From Kiloniellaceae bacterium (lineage in GTDB: Bacteria; Pseudomonadota; Alphaproteobacteria; Kiloniellales; Kiloniellaceae), in assembly GCA_021776195.1 (NCBI GenBank), contig JAJFGK010000005.1:1-48473 (forward strand): a stretch of DNA of 48,473 nucleotides. Reading direction: 5' to 3'. Below are positions 9,910 through 18,669 of this stretch, in pieces. Each line of letters begins with the position of its first letter. Within the stretch, counting starts at the first letter, position 1. Position numbers and translations under genes: made by a program. The notes under the pieces are model-generated. The model made no database searches and was not told the origin of the DNA. It saw only the letters and a program-made list of their open reading frames with translations.

Positions 9910-12144
9910 TCAAGCGCTATCGACGGTGCCTGTTTCGAGGGTGGCCGAGACGCGAGCCAAAAGCGCACGGAACAGCGGCTGGGACCGCAGGGGTTCGATG
10001 TCCTCGTCATAGCGCATCCACATCGCCAGACGACGCTGGAACACCGGCGAACAGTCGAAGGCCTGTTCCAGTCTCTCCAGAGCGGGCATCACTTCACCCA
10101 ACAGCGCGTGGGTCCGGGCCACATTGTATTGCACAAGGCAGTCCGCCGGATCGATCTTGAGGGCCTGGTCGGCCCAGTCCCGGGCCCGTGCGGTCTGATC
10201 CAGATCGGCCAGGACCGCGCTCCCGAACGCCAAAGCTCCCGCGTTGTCGGGCTTGGCTTCGAGCTCCGCCTCGAGGCGCTCCAGACACCGCCGCAGGGCA
10301 GCCTTGAACTCGGCCTGGCGCCCGAGAGCCTGACACTCCTCGGCGAAGAGGCCGATGGCGCGGAAATCGTTAGGCCGCAGGATGGCCGCACGCTCGAAGA
10401 GCGCCGCCGCCTGCTCGCGAAGACCTTGCAGCCGGCAGTTTCGCGCGTAGAAGAACTGGGCCTCGAAAAGATCCGGACCCAGGCTAATCGCCCGCTGGAA
10501 TTCGGGTCTCGCGTGTTCGTACCGACCCGCCGCATAGAGCGCCAACCCTTTGCCGGCATAGGCTTCGGCCAGGTTTGGGTCCAGGTCCAACGCCCGCTGA
10601 CTGTTGGCCAGACAGGTGCCGAAGTTCGCACCGGGATCCTTCATGGAAAGGTTCATCGAAAGGTAGGACTCGCAGATGGCCAGAGCGGCATAGGCGCGTG
10701 CGTAACCCGGGTCGATCTCCGTCGCCTTGGCATACATCTCCAGTGCGGTGCGTAGGCTCTGCTTGTCCATGCCGCGCAGATAAAACGAGCGGCCCATAAG
10801 GTAGTACTGGTAGGCCTCGACGGAGCTGGCAGCCTGACTCGCGATGCTGGCCCGCTCCTCGGGCAGCAGCTTGACCTTGAGGCCCTCGACGATGCGCCGG
10901 GCAATCTCGTCCTGAAGGGCGAAGATGTCGTCGAGGTTGCGATCATAGCGTTCGGCCCAGAGGTGGCCGCCGGTCACGCCGTCGATCAACTGGGCGGTGA
11001 TGCGCACCTGATCCTCGGCCCGGCGCACACTGCCTTCAAGGATGTAGCGGACTTTCAGTTCCCGTGCCGCCTGTTCGACCCGCACGGCCGTGCCCTTGTA
11101 GGCAAACACCGTGTTACGGGCAGCGACATAGAGCGCCGATACCCGAGACAGATCGGTGATAATGTCTTCGGTGAGACCATCGACGAAGTAGTCCTGATCG
11201 GGATCCTCGCCGAAATTGGCGAAGGGCAGAACGGCGACCGACGGAATCGCCGCAGGTTCGTCGGTCCTCTCGTCCTGGTCGGCGCCACTTCCCACGGTAC
11301 CGGCCGGTCCAGCGGCGCTCTCGCGGCGGCGAATCGACTGGTAGAGCCCAACCGTGATGGGCTCCGGGGCCACCGCCAGTTCCTGCCGGAGCCGCTCCTT
11401 CAGGTTTTCGAAGACACGCAGGGCCTGGGCCCTCTCGCCACGCTCGACATGCGCCTGCATCAGAGTCCGGCAGGCCGCCTCGTGCAGGGGGTCGAAGGTC
11501 AGGAGTCGCCGCGCCGCCCCGGCGGCGCGGCCGTGCTGACCGTTGGCCTGGTACTGTACCATCAGGTCCGTCGAGGCCTCGACCGCGAGCTGGCGCAGGC
11601 GTTGTCGTTCTACCAAAAGCCAATCGTCGAAGGCCACATCGCGGACGTGCAGACCATCGAGCAGGTCGCCCCGGTAAAGCGTGAGCGCCTGCTCGCGGGC
11701 CTCCGGCGTCGCCTCGCCCAAGAGCGATTCGAAGGTGACGACGTCGACCTCGACTCCGGCGTGATCGAGGCTCACGGACTGGCGGTTCGTTACCAGGGGA
11801 TTGATCGAGAGGGACTGGAAAGACCGGCGCAACCGCAGCAAGGCCTGCTTCAGGCTGTCGCGCGCCTGACGATCGCCGCTCTCACTCCAGAACAACGTGG
11901 CCAGTTTGTCGCGTGAATAGGGCACGCCGGGGGTGACGGCGAGGAATCCCAGCAACGCGCGGTCCTTCTGTCCCGAAAGCTCGACAATTCCGCCGGAGCG
12001 CCGTCGGACGAGAAATCCGCCGAGAAGCAATATCTCCAGGTCTGCCGTGGTGGAACGTTCGTTCAAGGGTCTATCTCGTTGGTGGAGGACCGGGTATGCC
12101 GATGTATTCGATTTAACGATTCTTTTCCGATAGGCACCACTCAC
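9910..12144 (-). CDS. BTAD winged-helix / TolB-like / TPR regulator
   Basis: About 744 residues from a GTG at 12142-12144, or 718 from a TTG at 12064-12066 that has a weak GAG upstream; the true start is uncertain. Residues ~35-110 form a winged-helix DNA-binding domain of the SARP/OmpR type, and ~130-270 a bacterial transcriptional activator (BTAD) TPR-like domain. Residues ~300-430 match the TolB-like N-terminal fold of adenylate-cyclase-related regulators (SVAVLPF, YFVDGLTEDIITDLSRV, VRYILEGSVRR, HLWAERYDR). Residues ~440-740 are TPR repeats such as GYARAYAALA and NLAEAYAGKGLALYAAG. No cyclase domain is present. The gene is divergent from the 16-repeat protein, making that gene the most likely target. 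It is probably a cytoplasmic transcription factor with a large ligand- or protein-sensing arm. Confidence 0.85.
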   Translation of the reverse strand: MSGAYRKRIVKSNTSAYPVLHQRDRPLNERSTTADLEILLLGGFLVRRRSGGIVELSGQKDRALLGFLAVTPGVPYSRDKLATLFWSESGDRQARDSLKQALLRLRRSFQSLSINPLVTNRQSVSLDHAGVEVDVVTFESLLGEATPEAREQALTLYRGDLLDGLHVRDVAFDDWLLVERQRLRQLAVEASTDLMVQYQANGQHGRAAGAARRLLTFDPLHEAACRTLMQAHVERGERAQALRVFENLKERLRQELAVAPEPITVGLYQSIRRRESAAGPAGTVGSGADQDERTDEPAAIPSVAVLPFANFGEDPDQDYFVDGLTEDIITDLSRVSALYVAARNTVFAYKGTAVRVEQAARELKVRYILEGSVRRAEDQVRITAQLIDGVTGGHLWAERYDRNLDDIFALQDEIARRIVEGLKVKLLPEERASIASQAASSVEAYQYYLMGRSFYLRGMDKQSLRTALEMYAKATEIDPGYARAYAALAICESYLSMNLSMKDPGANFGTCLANSQRALDLDPNLAEAYAGKGLALYAAGRYEHARPEFQRAISLGPDLFEAQFFYARNCRLQGLREQAAALFERAAILRPNDFRAIGLFAEECQALGRQAEFKAALRRCLERLEAELEAKPDNAGALAFGSAVLADLDQTARARDWADQALKIDPADCLVQYNVARTHALLGEVMPALERLEQAFDCSPVFQRRLAMWMRYDEDIEPLRSQPLFRALLARVSATLETGTVDSA

Positions 12145-12897
12145 TTTTCACGCCCGAAGCCATAGCCTCTCGGAGTGCACCGCGATTTGGGCACGCGACA
12201 GGTCAGGTCCACGAAGTGAAGTCGGCAAGACGCTGGCGAACGAAGACTGGTGGTGGTGCGAGTGCCGACGTCGATGCCGCACCACCACCACAAGCGATCC
12301 GGGCGGCAAGCTACTCGAATCCGGAGCAAAGAAGTTGTGAGCCCGGTCACAGTCACCCCTTTCGCAGCGTTACCGCGTGTAGGGATTTGGAAAGACGGTG
12401 CGGCGCCAACGAAGCGGCCGCCCACGAAAAAAAAGGAAGTGTCGCAGACCATTGGATCGAACCGCGGCGAACGGGGCGTCGCAAGACGAGAGGCAAACAT
12501 CATGACAATGGCATTCGGTCACCGCTCGAACCACCTATCCGCCAGGTCCCGCCTTGGGTTTCTATACTCCGATGCGTTTCTGGTCGGCCTGTCGCGCGGC
12601 GCTTACCTCCCGCTCGGGCAAAGGCCGCATCACTCCCAAACCCGGATTCGAGAATCAACCCCGACTTTCGAGGAAACCATCGCGAACCAGGAGTTCGCGC
12701 CGCTGGTCCGATGGTCGGTCGCGCTGGCCCGCTGGCTCGCTGGGATCTGCAAGGCTCGACCCGACCAGCGATTGGGGTCGCATAGGAGCCGCTAAGGCCG
12801 GTCCGAGCGCCGACACCTCGCGCCCTGCCTCGGGCGCGACAATGGTTTCAAACCGGTCCCGCCAGGGATTTCGAAAACACGAAAGGGAGACGGTCTC
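12145..12897. other. Long divergent intergenic region between regulator and repeat protein
   Basis: These 753 bases separate two divergent genes. Open frames here have no recognisable domain, no good ribosome-binding site and skewed Arg/Pro/Ser composition, so I call no gene. It holds a 13-bp perfect inverted repeat at 12248-12290 and a GC hairpin at 12819-12838 (7-bp stem, 6-base loop) about 60 bases before the repeat-protein start. It ends with the ribosome-binding site GGGAG eight bases before the ATG at 12898. An A8 run lies near 12427-12434. The length suggests room for operators or a small RNA; no promoter could be assigned with confidence. Confidence 0.6.
12248..12290. repeat. 13-bp perfect inverted repeat (candidate operator or hairpin)
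   Basis: TGGTGGTGGTGCG at 12248-12260 is the exact reverse complement of CGCACCACCACCA at 12278-12290. The 17-base spacer contains the palindrome GACGTC. The repeat lies about 104 bases upstream of the GTG start of the BTAD regulator and about 610 bases upstream of the repeat-protein gene. It could be a regulator-binding site or an RNA hairpin. No T-run follows on either strand, so it is not a standard terminator. Confidence 0.6.
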
Positions 12898-15800
12898 ATG
12901 CCGCAAGGCCTTATGCAGCAATGGAACCTGGGTGAACCAAAGGCAGCCCCAGCCGGCACAGCCTGCGAGCAGACAGCAGCCTGCAAAGCCGACTTCCTGG
13001 CTGCCATGGTCGCGGTGGAACAAGGTGCCGCCAGCATCTTGATCAATGCCGAGGAAGCCGTCTTCACGGCACTGGATGACCGACGGCTCGCTTGTTTCGA
13101 AACTTATCAGGCACTCCTGGAGCTGATCGACCCGGAGGATCCGAGCAAGGCGGAGGACGCGATTGCCGCCCTGCTTGCCGACGCCGCTACCCTCGCGGAC
13201 GACGCTGCCTCGTTGCAAAAGGAAAGCGAGCAGGCAAGGCAATCATGGCTGGGTATCGAGCCGGACTTCGAGTCCGCGCGCGAACAGGCCCAGGAAATCG
13301 CCCTCTCGGACGCCACCCTGGCCGGCGAACTGCCTCAGGAGGCGGACCGCATCCTCGAAGACGCGAGCCTGCGCCGCTACCGCGCCGCGGCCGAGAACGC
13401 CGCCGCTTTTCTGCCCAGTCTGCGCGAGATCTACGACTCCTTCACAGGGCAGCAGGACAGTCAGGCCGAGGCGGCCGGCACGGAGGATGATGAGCAAACC
13501 TACGAGCGGCGCTTGGCGAAACTGGAACCCCACCTGGCCAAGTCAGTCGAGCCTAGTCCCGACAAGAGAGCGCAGGCCTCGCAAAAAGACATCGAAGAAC
13601 GCTGGGACAAAATGGATCAAGCGGCGAAGTCCGGCGACTTCGAGACCGCACTCGCCATGCTGAGCCAACTTGAGCGGCGGGTTGCCGCTTGCCTGGAAGT
13701 CGTCCTGGCAGCTTCGCTGCGGATTGAAGATTACGAAAACCGCCTGCCGGACATCCAATCGCGCGTGCGCAACGCCACGCAGTCCGGGCACCCGGACCTC
13801 CAACCGCTCGAAGGCAAGATCGCAGCCGACCTGCGGCAGATCCTTGCGATGGCCCAGGCCGGCGATTTCGGGACGGCGCTGATGACGATGGATGGCATCG
13901 AGGTCGGTCTGGCCGCCTACGAAGCCAAGAGGGGGCGGGCAGACGAACAGCAACAGTCCTTTGAAACCCGTTTGGCCGCCATGGAACCGCGCCTGGGCGA
14001 AGCCGCCCAGCCGATCGAGAACCCGGCGGCCCAGGGAGTGCAGGAAAAGATCGCGGCACTCCACCTCGCACTGCGCGAGACCAAAACCCAGGCAGACTAT
14101 GAGGCCGGCCTCGCCCTCCTGGATCAACTGGACGGGCTGCTGGTTCAGCTTCAAAGCCTGCGCGCCGGTGTGGCGAGCGCGGAGGTGCAATTCGAAACGG
14201 CCAAGAGCGCCATTCAACCCCGTCTCGACATTGCCTTGCAGACTGTCGAGACCCCTGATCTGCAGGCGATCCAGGACCAGGTGAAAAACCACAAAGAGAC
14301 CATGGACAGCGCCGAGGCGGCGCAGGATTACCCCGCGGCAATGGCCGCCTTGGGTCTCTTATCGGCCCAACTCGACGCCTTCGACCAGGAGGGCACCCTT
14401 GTGAAGCAGGAGGAGCACGAGTTCCTGAAACGCTTCAAGGATCTGCAAGATCGTCTGGACAAGGCCGCGCTGGAGGTCACGGAAGCAAGCGCTCGTGAAA
14501 AACAACAGACGATCCTCGATATCCAGGCCTCCGTCGAAGCCGCCGCCGCGGATGAGGATTTCGAAACGGCGTTGCTTCTCGTTGACCATCTCGCGGCCTT
14601 GCTGGACGCCTATGAAACGACGCTGGCCAAGTTGGCCGACCAGGAAAAGCAATTCAGAGCCCGCCATGCCGAAGTGGAAAGGCGCCTCGAAAAGGAGTTC
14701 GACCCGGAGGCGCCCACCCCAACCCTGCAAGGGCCGCACAAGGAAATCACCGATTGGCGCGCCGAGGTCGGGCGGCTTGCGACCGCCGAGAACTTCGTCG
14801 AAGCCCTGGAGTTACTGGACAGAATTGAGGCCAAGTTAGCGCTCTACCTGACGATGCGCCCGCATCTGGAAGAGCAGAAGAAACTCTACGAGGCGCGCGT
14901 GCCATCGGTCATGAAGCGGGTCAAGGAAATGCGGCCGAAGGCGGTGCAGGAATCCATCGCGGCCCAACAAGCGCGTATTCTCAGCAACTGGAGAGACCTG
15001 CGCACACTGGCCAAGGAAGGCGACTTTCAGGCGTGCAACAAGCGGCTCGACCTGCTGGAGGCGGATCTGACCGTCTGCGAGGGCGATCTCAAGCGGCTCA
15101 AAGCAGAGGCCAGGCGCTATGAAGCCGCCCACGGCAAGATCGCGGCCCGGCTCGAAAAGGTTCTGGAGCCGGTGCAGGAAAAAATCCTGAAGCCCCTTCA
15201 TCGTGAAATTGCCGCGCGCGCGGAACAGATGGAGGGGTCCGCCGCCAAGCAGGACTACGACTCCGCCATGAGTTGCCTCGGTTGGCTGTTCACGGCGGTC
15301 AAGGAGTTCAATCAGGCCCAAAAGGACCTGGAGGATCCCAAAGCCGCCTACAAGAAGCGGTGGCCGGCGTTGCGCAAGTGCCTGTCGGAAGTGACCTACA
15401 AGGGGAGCAACGGCAACCTGATCGATCTGCGGATCGACATCGACAAGCGCAATATGGAAATGGTGGAAGAGGCCGACCGCGACAGCTACCGCCGAGCCTT
15501 TGCCCTCTTGCTGATCCTCGACCCCGACGTGACGGTCTATGCGAAGCTGGTCAAGCGGCTTGAAGGTCAGAAGGAAAAGTTCGACGAAAAACTTAAGGCT
15601 TTCGAGCCACGGGTCACCAGGGCCCTGGAAGAAGAAGACGACGCCGAGGTCAAGGAACTGCAGACGACAATCCGAACACTGTGGCATGACATCCAGCAAC
15701 TCGCGCGAGACGACGGATACGCTGAGGGGTTGGACTCGCTCGCGCAATTGGCGGCCCGACTTCACGCCTTCGAGGCGCTGCGCCGCGATGGTTTGGTGGA

Positions 15801-17208
15801 AAAGCAGCAGTACGTGGTCCTGCGCAAGGATCTCACGGACCGCGTCGCCGCGTTCTTGCGTCGCGATGAAAAGGTTGTCGAGGCAGACCGAGGTCAAGTC
15901 GCGCATTTCTGGGAAACCGCCGACAGGTTCGCCAAGTCAGGCCAGTACGACGAGGCCAGCAACCGGCTCGCCATGGCGGCGGGCCTCCTCGAGCGGGCCG
16001 ACCAGAAACTCGAACAGGCCAAGCAGCAAAAGCAGCTCTTCGATAGCCGCCTGAAGGGCCTGGGCGGTCGCCTCGAAAGAGCCGCGCACCCGCAGGAAAA
16101 CCCGGTTCTGATGGAGATCCAGGGGGACATCGACCGGCTCAGGACCGAAGCCGAAAGCGCGGCCGAAGATGGCCGCTATCACGCGGCTCTGGATAAGCTG
16201 GACGAGATGGAATCGGTTCTCGCGCAGTTCGACACCTTCGGAGAGAAGGTCCAGGGCAAGAAAAGGGAATACGAGGCACGCCTTCCGGCTCTGGAGAAGC
16301 GTTTGGACAAGGCGACGCAGCCGGTGATCAATCCCGAAGCGGCAAAGCAGCAGGCGGCCCTGGCCGCGGACCGGGAGTCCATGGCGTTCCTGGCCGCCAG
16401 CGAGGACTACGAGATGGCCTGCGATGTCCAGGACAACCTCGAGACCGCGCTTGCCGCCTTCGAAACCCTGATCGCGGGCCTGGAAGACCAGGCCAGGCGG
16501 TTCGAGACCCGCCGGGCTTCATTGGAAGCGGGGCTCGAACTGGTGGTCGCGCCGGTGAGGAGCGCCGACCTACGGGCACGGCAGACCGAAATCACCCAAC
16601 TGCGCGACACCATGGACGATGCCGCCACCAAGGCGGACTTCGCCTCGGCGCTCGCGATCGCTGACAGCCTTGAGGGGAAGATCCAGGCCTACCTCGTCAT
16701 GACGGGAGACCACGACAAGGAACGCGATGCCTTCGCCATTCACCAATCCCAGCTCGACAGCCGCATCAAGGATGCCGCTCAGTCGCCCCTGATAGATTCG
16801 ACGTCGGGCCCGGGCCAACGCTGGCAAACCACTCTCGAACTCCAGGGTCAGGCCAAGGCGGCTGGCGACCGGGAAGACTATGAGGAAGGACTGGCTCTGC
16901 TGACCAAACTCGAGGGCGAGCTCGCCGCCTTCGAAACCTTCATCCAACAGGATCAAGAAGCCCGGGAGGCCTACGAGCGCCATCTCGGGAACCTGGAGTT
17001 TCACCTCCCCACGCTCGACCGACCGGTGCAGGACAAGCTGGCCCGCGCACTGAAGCAAAAGGCAGTCGCCGAGCGGGACAAGATGTATGCCGCGGCGAAG
17101 CCTGGCACCTATGCCACGGCTGTCAAAATCGCCGAAGAACTGTGGAGCAAACTCACCAAGTTCATGGCCCGGCTGGAACAGCTGGAGGCCGAGGATTCCG
17201 AGGGCTGA
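12898..17208 (+). CDS. Large helical protein with 16 tandem ~77-residue repeats
   Basis: This 1436-residue protein has no signal peptide and no membrane segment, so it is probably cytoplasmic. The ATG has GGGAG at a spacing of 8. Residues 1-201 are a helical N-terminal region with an acidic linker near 185-201. Residues 202-1436 divide completely into 16 units of 76-80 residues, most exactly 77. Each unit starts with Tyr or Phe, has Arg at about position 11, Gln/Ile near 28-31, and a DY/DF-x-x-AL-x-x-L-x-x-L-E core near 46-58, ending around an aromatic at 64. The pattern suggests a helical hairpin or three-helix solenoid, giving a long rod. Composition is rich in Ala, Glu, Lys, Gln and Leu. 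I do not recognise a named family. The divergent BTAD/TPR regulator is the only contextual clue. A scaffold or structural role is inference. Confidence 0.9.
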   Translation: MPQGLMQQWNLGEPKAAPAGTACEQTAACKADFLAAMVAVEQGAASILINAEEAVFTALDDRRLACFETYQALLELIDPEDPSKAEDAIAALLADAATLADDAASLQKESEQARQSWLGIEPDFESAREQAQEIALSDATLAGELPQEADRILEDASLRRYRAAAENAAAFLPSLREIYDSFTGQQDSQAEAAGTEDDEQTYERRLAKLEPHLAKSVEPSPDKRAQASQKDIEERWDKMDQAAKSGDFETALAMLSQLERRVAACLEVVLAASLRIEDYENRLPDIQSRVRNATQSGHPDLQPLEGKIAADLRQILAMAQAGDFGTALMTMDGIEVGLAAYEAKRGRADEQQQSFETRLAAMEPRLGEAAQPIENPAAQGVQEKIAALHLALRETKTQADYEAGLALLDQLDGLLVQLQSLRAGVASAEVQFETAKSAIQPRLDIALQTVETPDLQAIQDQVKNHKETMDSAEAAQDYPAAMAALGLLSAQLDAFDQEGTLVKQEEHEFLKRFKDLQDRLDKAALEVTEASAREKQQTILDIQASVEAAAADEDFETALLLVDHLAALLDAYETTLAKLADQEKQFRARHAEVERRLEKEFDPEAPTPTLQGPHKEITDWRAEVGRLATAENFVEALELLDRIEAKLALYLTMRPHLEEQKKLYEARVPSVMKRVKEMRPKAVQESIAAQQARILSNWRDLRTLAKEGDFQACNKRLDLLEADLTVCEGDLKRLKAEARRYEAAHGKIAARLEKVLEPVQEKILKPLHREIAARAEQMEGSAAKQDYDSAMSCLGWLFTAVKEFNQAQKDLEDPKAAYKKRWPALRKCLSEVTYKGSNGNLIDLRIDIDKRNMEMVEEADRDSYRRAFALLLILDPDVTVYAKLVKRLEGQKEKFDEKLKAFEPRVTRALEEEDDAEVKELQTTIRTLWHDIQQLARDDGYAEGLDSLAQLAARLHAFEALRRDGLVEKQQYVVLRKDLTDRVAAFLRRDEKVVEADRGQVAHFWETADRFAKSGQYDEASNRLAMAAGLLERADQKLEQAKQQKQLFDSRLKGLGGRLERAAHPQENPVLMEIQGDIDRLRTEAESAAEDGRYHAALDKLDEMESVLAQFDTFGEKVQGKKREYEARLPALEKRLDKATQPVINPEAAKQQAALAADRESMAFLAASEDYEMACDVQDNLETALAAFETLIAGLEDQARRFETRRASLEAGLELVVAPVRSADLRARQTEITQLRDTMDDAATKADFASALAIADSLEGKIQAYLVMTGDHDKERDAFAIHQSQLDSRIKDAAQSPLIDSTSGPGQRWQTTLELQGQAKAAGDREDYEEGLALLTKLEGELAAFETFIQQDQEAREAYERHLGNLEFHLPTLDRPVQDKLARALKQKAVAERDKMYAAAKPGTYATAVKIAEELWSKLTKFMARLEQLEAEDSEG
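13501..17205 (+). repeat. 16 tandem protein-coding repeat units of ~231 bp
   Basis: Within the large helical protein, unit starts fall at residues 202, 279, 355, 432, 509, 586, 664, 741, 818, 895, 972, 1048, 1125, 1202, 1279 and 1359. Unit lengths are 77, 76, 77, 77, 77, 78, 77, 77, 77, 77, 76, 77, 77, 77, 80 and 78 residues. First residues are always Y or F. Units are strongly diverged from one another, so the array is old and conserved in structure rather than recently amplified. Best-matching units are 3, 12 and 13, with the FETRL/FDSRL/YEARL opening and a (N)P near position 21. Confidence 0.88.
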
Positions 17209-17374
17209 CGCGGGGATCCCGGCCAATCCCCGGGCCGATCCCGAGGCGAGCAAACGGCCGGCCTGTGATCCCTGTCACTGCCAAACATTCAAAAAATCCT
17301 ACATTAGTATTCAAGGCAAGCGGCTGGATCAGCCATCACCGACAGGGAGAGCCGATAAGACCGGCAGGGGGATC

Positions 17375-17761
17375 ATGTCTTACTTCTTCTTAGCGCTTGG
17401 AATCGTTTTCGAAATCGCCAGTCTGACGGCCTTGAAGGAAACCGCCGGCTTTACCCGCCCGATCCCCGTGCTGCTGTTCGTCATTGGTATGGCCCTCTCC
17501 TTCTACCTGGAATCCCTGGCCCTCAGAACGCTTCCGATCAGCATGACTTATGCGGTTTGGGCCGGTGTCGGCATCGTCGGCATGGCCGTGATCGGGGCGC
17601 TTTGCTATGGAGAACGAATGAACGGCGGTGTCGTGCTGGGCTTGGTTCTGATCCTGGCCGGTGTGCTGGTCCTCTATTCCTGGTCGCCAGACATCGCGGA
17701 CAAGGAACGCATCGCCGAGCCGTTGCCGGAAGCCGGACGGATCGCCGCCGCCAGCCGCTAA
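17375..17761 (+). CDS. SMR-family small multidrug/quaternary ammonium transporter
   Basis: This 128-residue protein has four hydrophobic segments and the EmrE/SugE layout. The essential membrane Glu is residue 13 (GIVFEIASLTALK), followed by ETAGFTRP, and the third segment has SMTYAVWAGVGIVGMAVIG. SMR proteins are dual-topology or paired dimers that exchange protons for cationic drugs, guanidinium or polyamines. An AGGGGG ribosome-binding site precedes the ATG. The C-terminus is about 18 residues longer than EmrE, with a charged tail. It follows the repeat-protein gene by 166 bases and is probably independent. It could equally be a lipid- or polyamine-related SMR member. Confidence 0.92.
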   Translation: MSYFFLALGIVFEIASLTALKETAGFTRPIPVLLFVIGMALSFYLESLALRTLPISMTYAVWAGVGIVGMAVIGALCYGERMNGGVVLGLVLILAGVLVLYSWSPDIADKERIAEPLPEAGRIAAASR

Positions 17762-17932
17762 GCGGACCCCGGGGCCGCCGATGCGGCGGGGTCGTCTCGA
17801 GCAACGCCCGCCAACGCCTCAGCGACATTTATCTCGATGTGGCCGACCAATCGGCCATCACCACCCGACGTTTGGGCGGGCCGGGCTGGCGGGGCAGATC
17901 GGCGTCTACACTGGCGCCACAGGCCGCGGACT

Positions 17933-18415
17933 TCAGGGAAACTGATACTCGCTCCTGAGGGTCGTGCTGGCGCTCAAGTTCTTGCCGCTCGCCACGCCAA
18001 AGATATCAAAGATCCCGACCGAGCCCATATCGGTGCTGATCGAGACCGTCATCTCGGAGCGGTCCGAGCCCACGATCACCGCTGTGTCCGTTGTCACCGT
18101 GAACACGCCCGGCCAGTCGTTCATCACCCGACAGGCGACTTCGGCCACGGTGCCGGACGCCGGGCCGCTGCTACAGTCGACACTGTCACCCGGGGTGAAG
18201 ATTGTGGTGTCATCCACCGCCATGCGCCGGGCTGCCTCGCGCGCGGCGTTTTGCATGTCGTTTTGCACATAGAGGATCAAGCCGAACTGCACGATGACGA
18301 CAAATATTATCACCATGGGCAGTACGACGATGGCAAACTCCACGGCGGTCGCCCCGTCCGCTTCCACCAGCAGACGCCGCCAGCACCGCTTAAGATGCGA
18401 ACAATCCTGTGGCAT
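17933..18415 (-). CDS. TadE-like pilus assembly protein
   Basis: This 160-residue protein has a basic N-terminus, then a GATAVEFAIVVLPM motif typical of TadE/TadF pseudopilins, a single membrane helix (~25-48), and the NAAREAARRMAV signature just outside it. The rest is a periplasmic domain with two Cys. TadE-like proteins are processed by the TadV peptidase and act in Flp pilus assembly. No other tad genes are in the window, so it is an orphan here. The ATG has GGA at a suitable distance. It is divergent from the fatty-acid hydroxylase gene, with 254 bases between. Confidence 0.87.
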   Translation of the reverse strand: MPQDCSHLKRCWRRLLVEADGATAVEFAIVVLPMVIIFVVIVQFGLILYVQNDMQNAAREAARRMAVDDTTIFTPGDSVDCSSGPASGTVAEVACRVMNDWPGVFTVTTDTAVIVGSDRSEMTVSISTDMGSVGIFDIFGVASGKNLSASTTLRSEYQFP

Positions 18416-18669
18416 GTACTTTCCTTAGCGCGCCCAACATCGAGCCATTGATATTAGCACAGTTACTCGAGATCCGGAACAGGGCCTTGTGGCCATTCTG
18501 ATGAATTAATAGACTGTTCTTGAAAGCCTTTTGACCATCCGGCGGGCATCGGGACCGTTGCGGCACGGCACGGAAAAGCGACGGCGGCGACTGTTCATTT
18601 GACGCACCCCCGGCCATCTGCTTTACAGCTAGCCACACTCGACCCATCTCGACAAAGGAACCGCCAACC

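Noticed and set aside
9910..12144. A secondary-metabolite cluster controlled by a SARP regulator
   Set aside because: The domain order matches the TolB-like/TPR type, and no biosynthetic genes are adjacent.
12216..12795. Two overlapping plus-strand frames of 181-189 residues in the long divergent gap
   Set aside because: No good ribosome-binding site, Arg/Pro/Ser-rich composition and no domain. The run of His codons comes from the CAC/CCA repeat arm.
13553..14341. Minus-strand frames over the repeat protein
   Set aside because: The plus strand has one continuous 1436-codon frame with a regular protein repeat; the minus frames do not.
13501..17205. A CRISPR-like array
   Set aside because: The repeat is at protein level with strongly diverged DNA; there are no short identical repeats or spacers.
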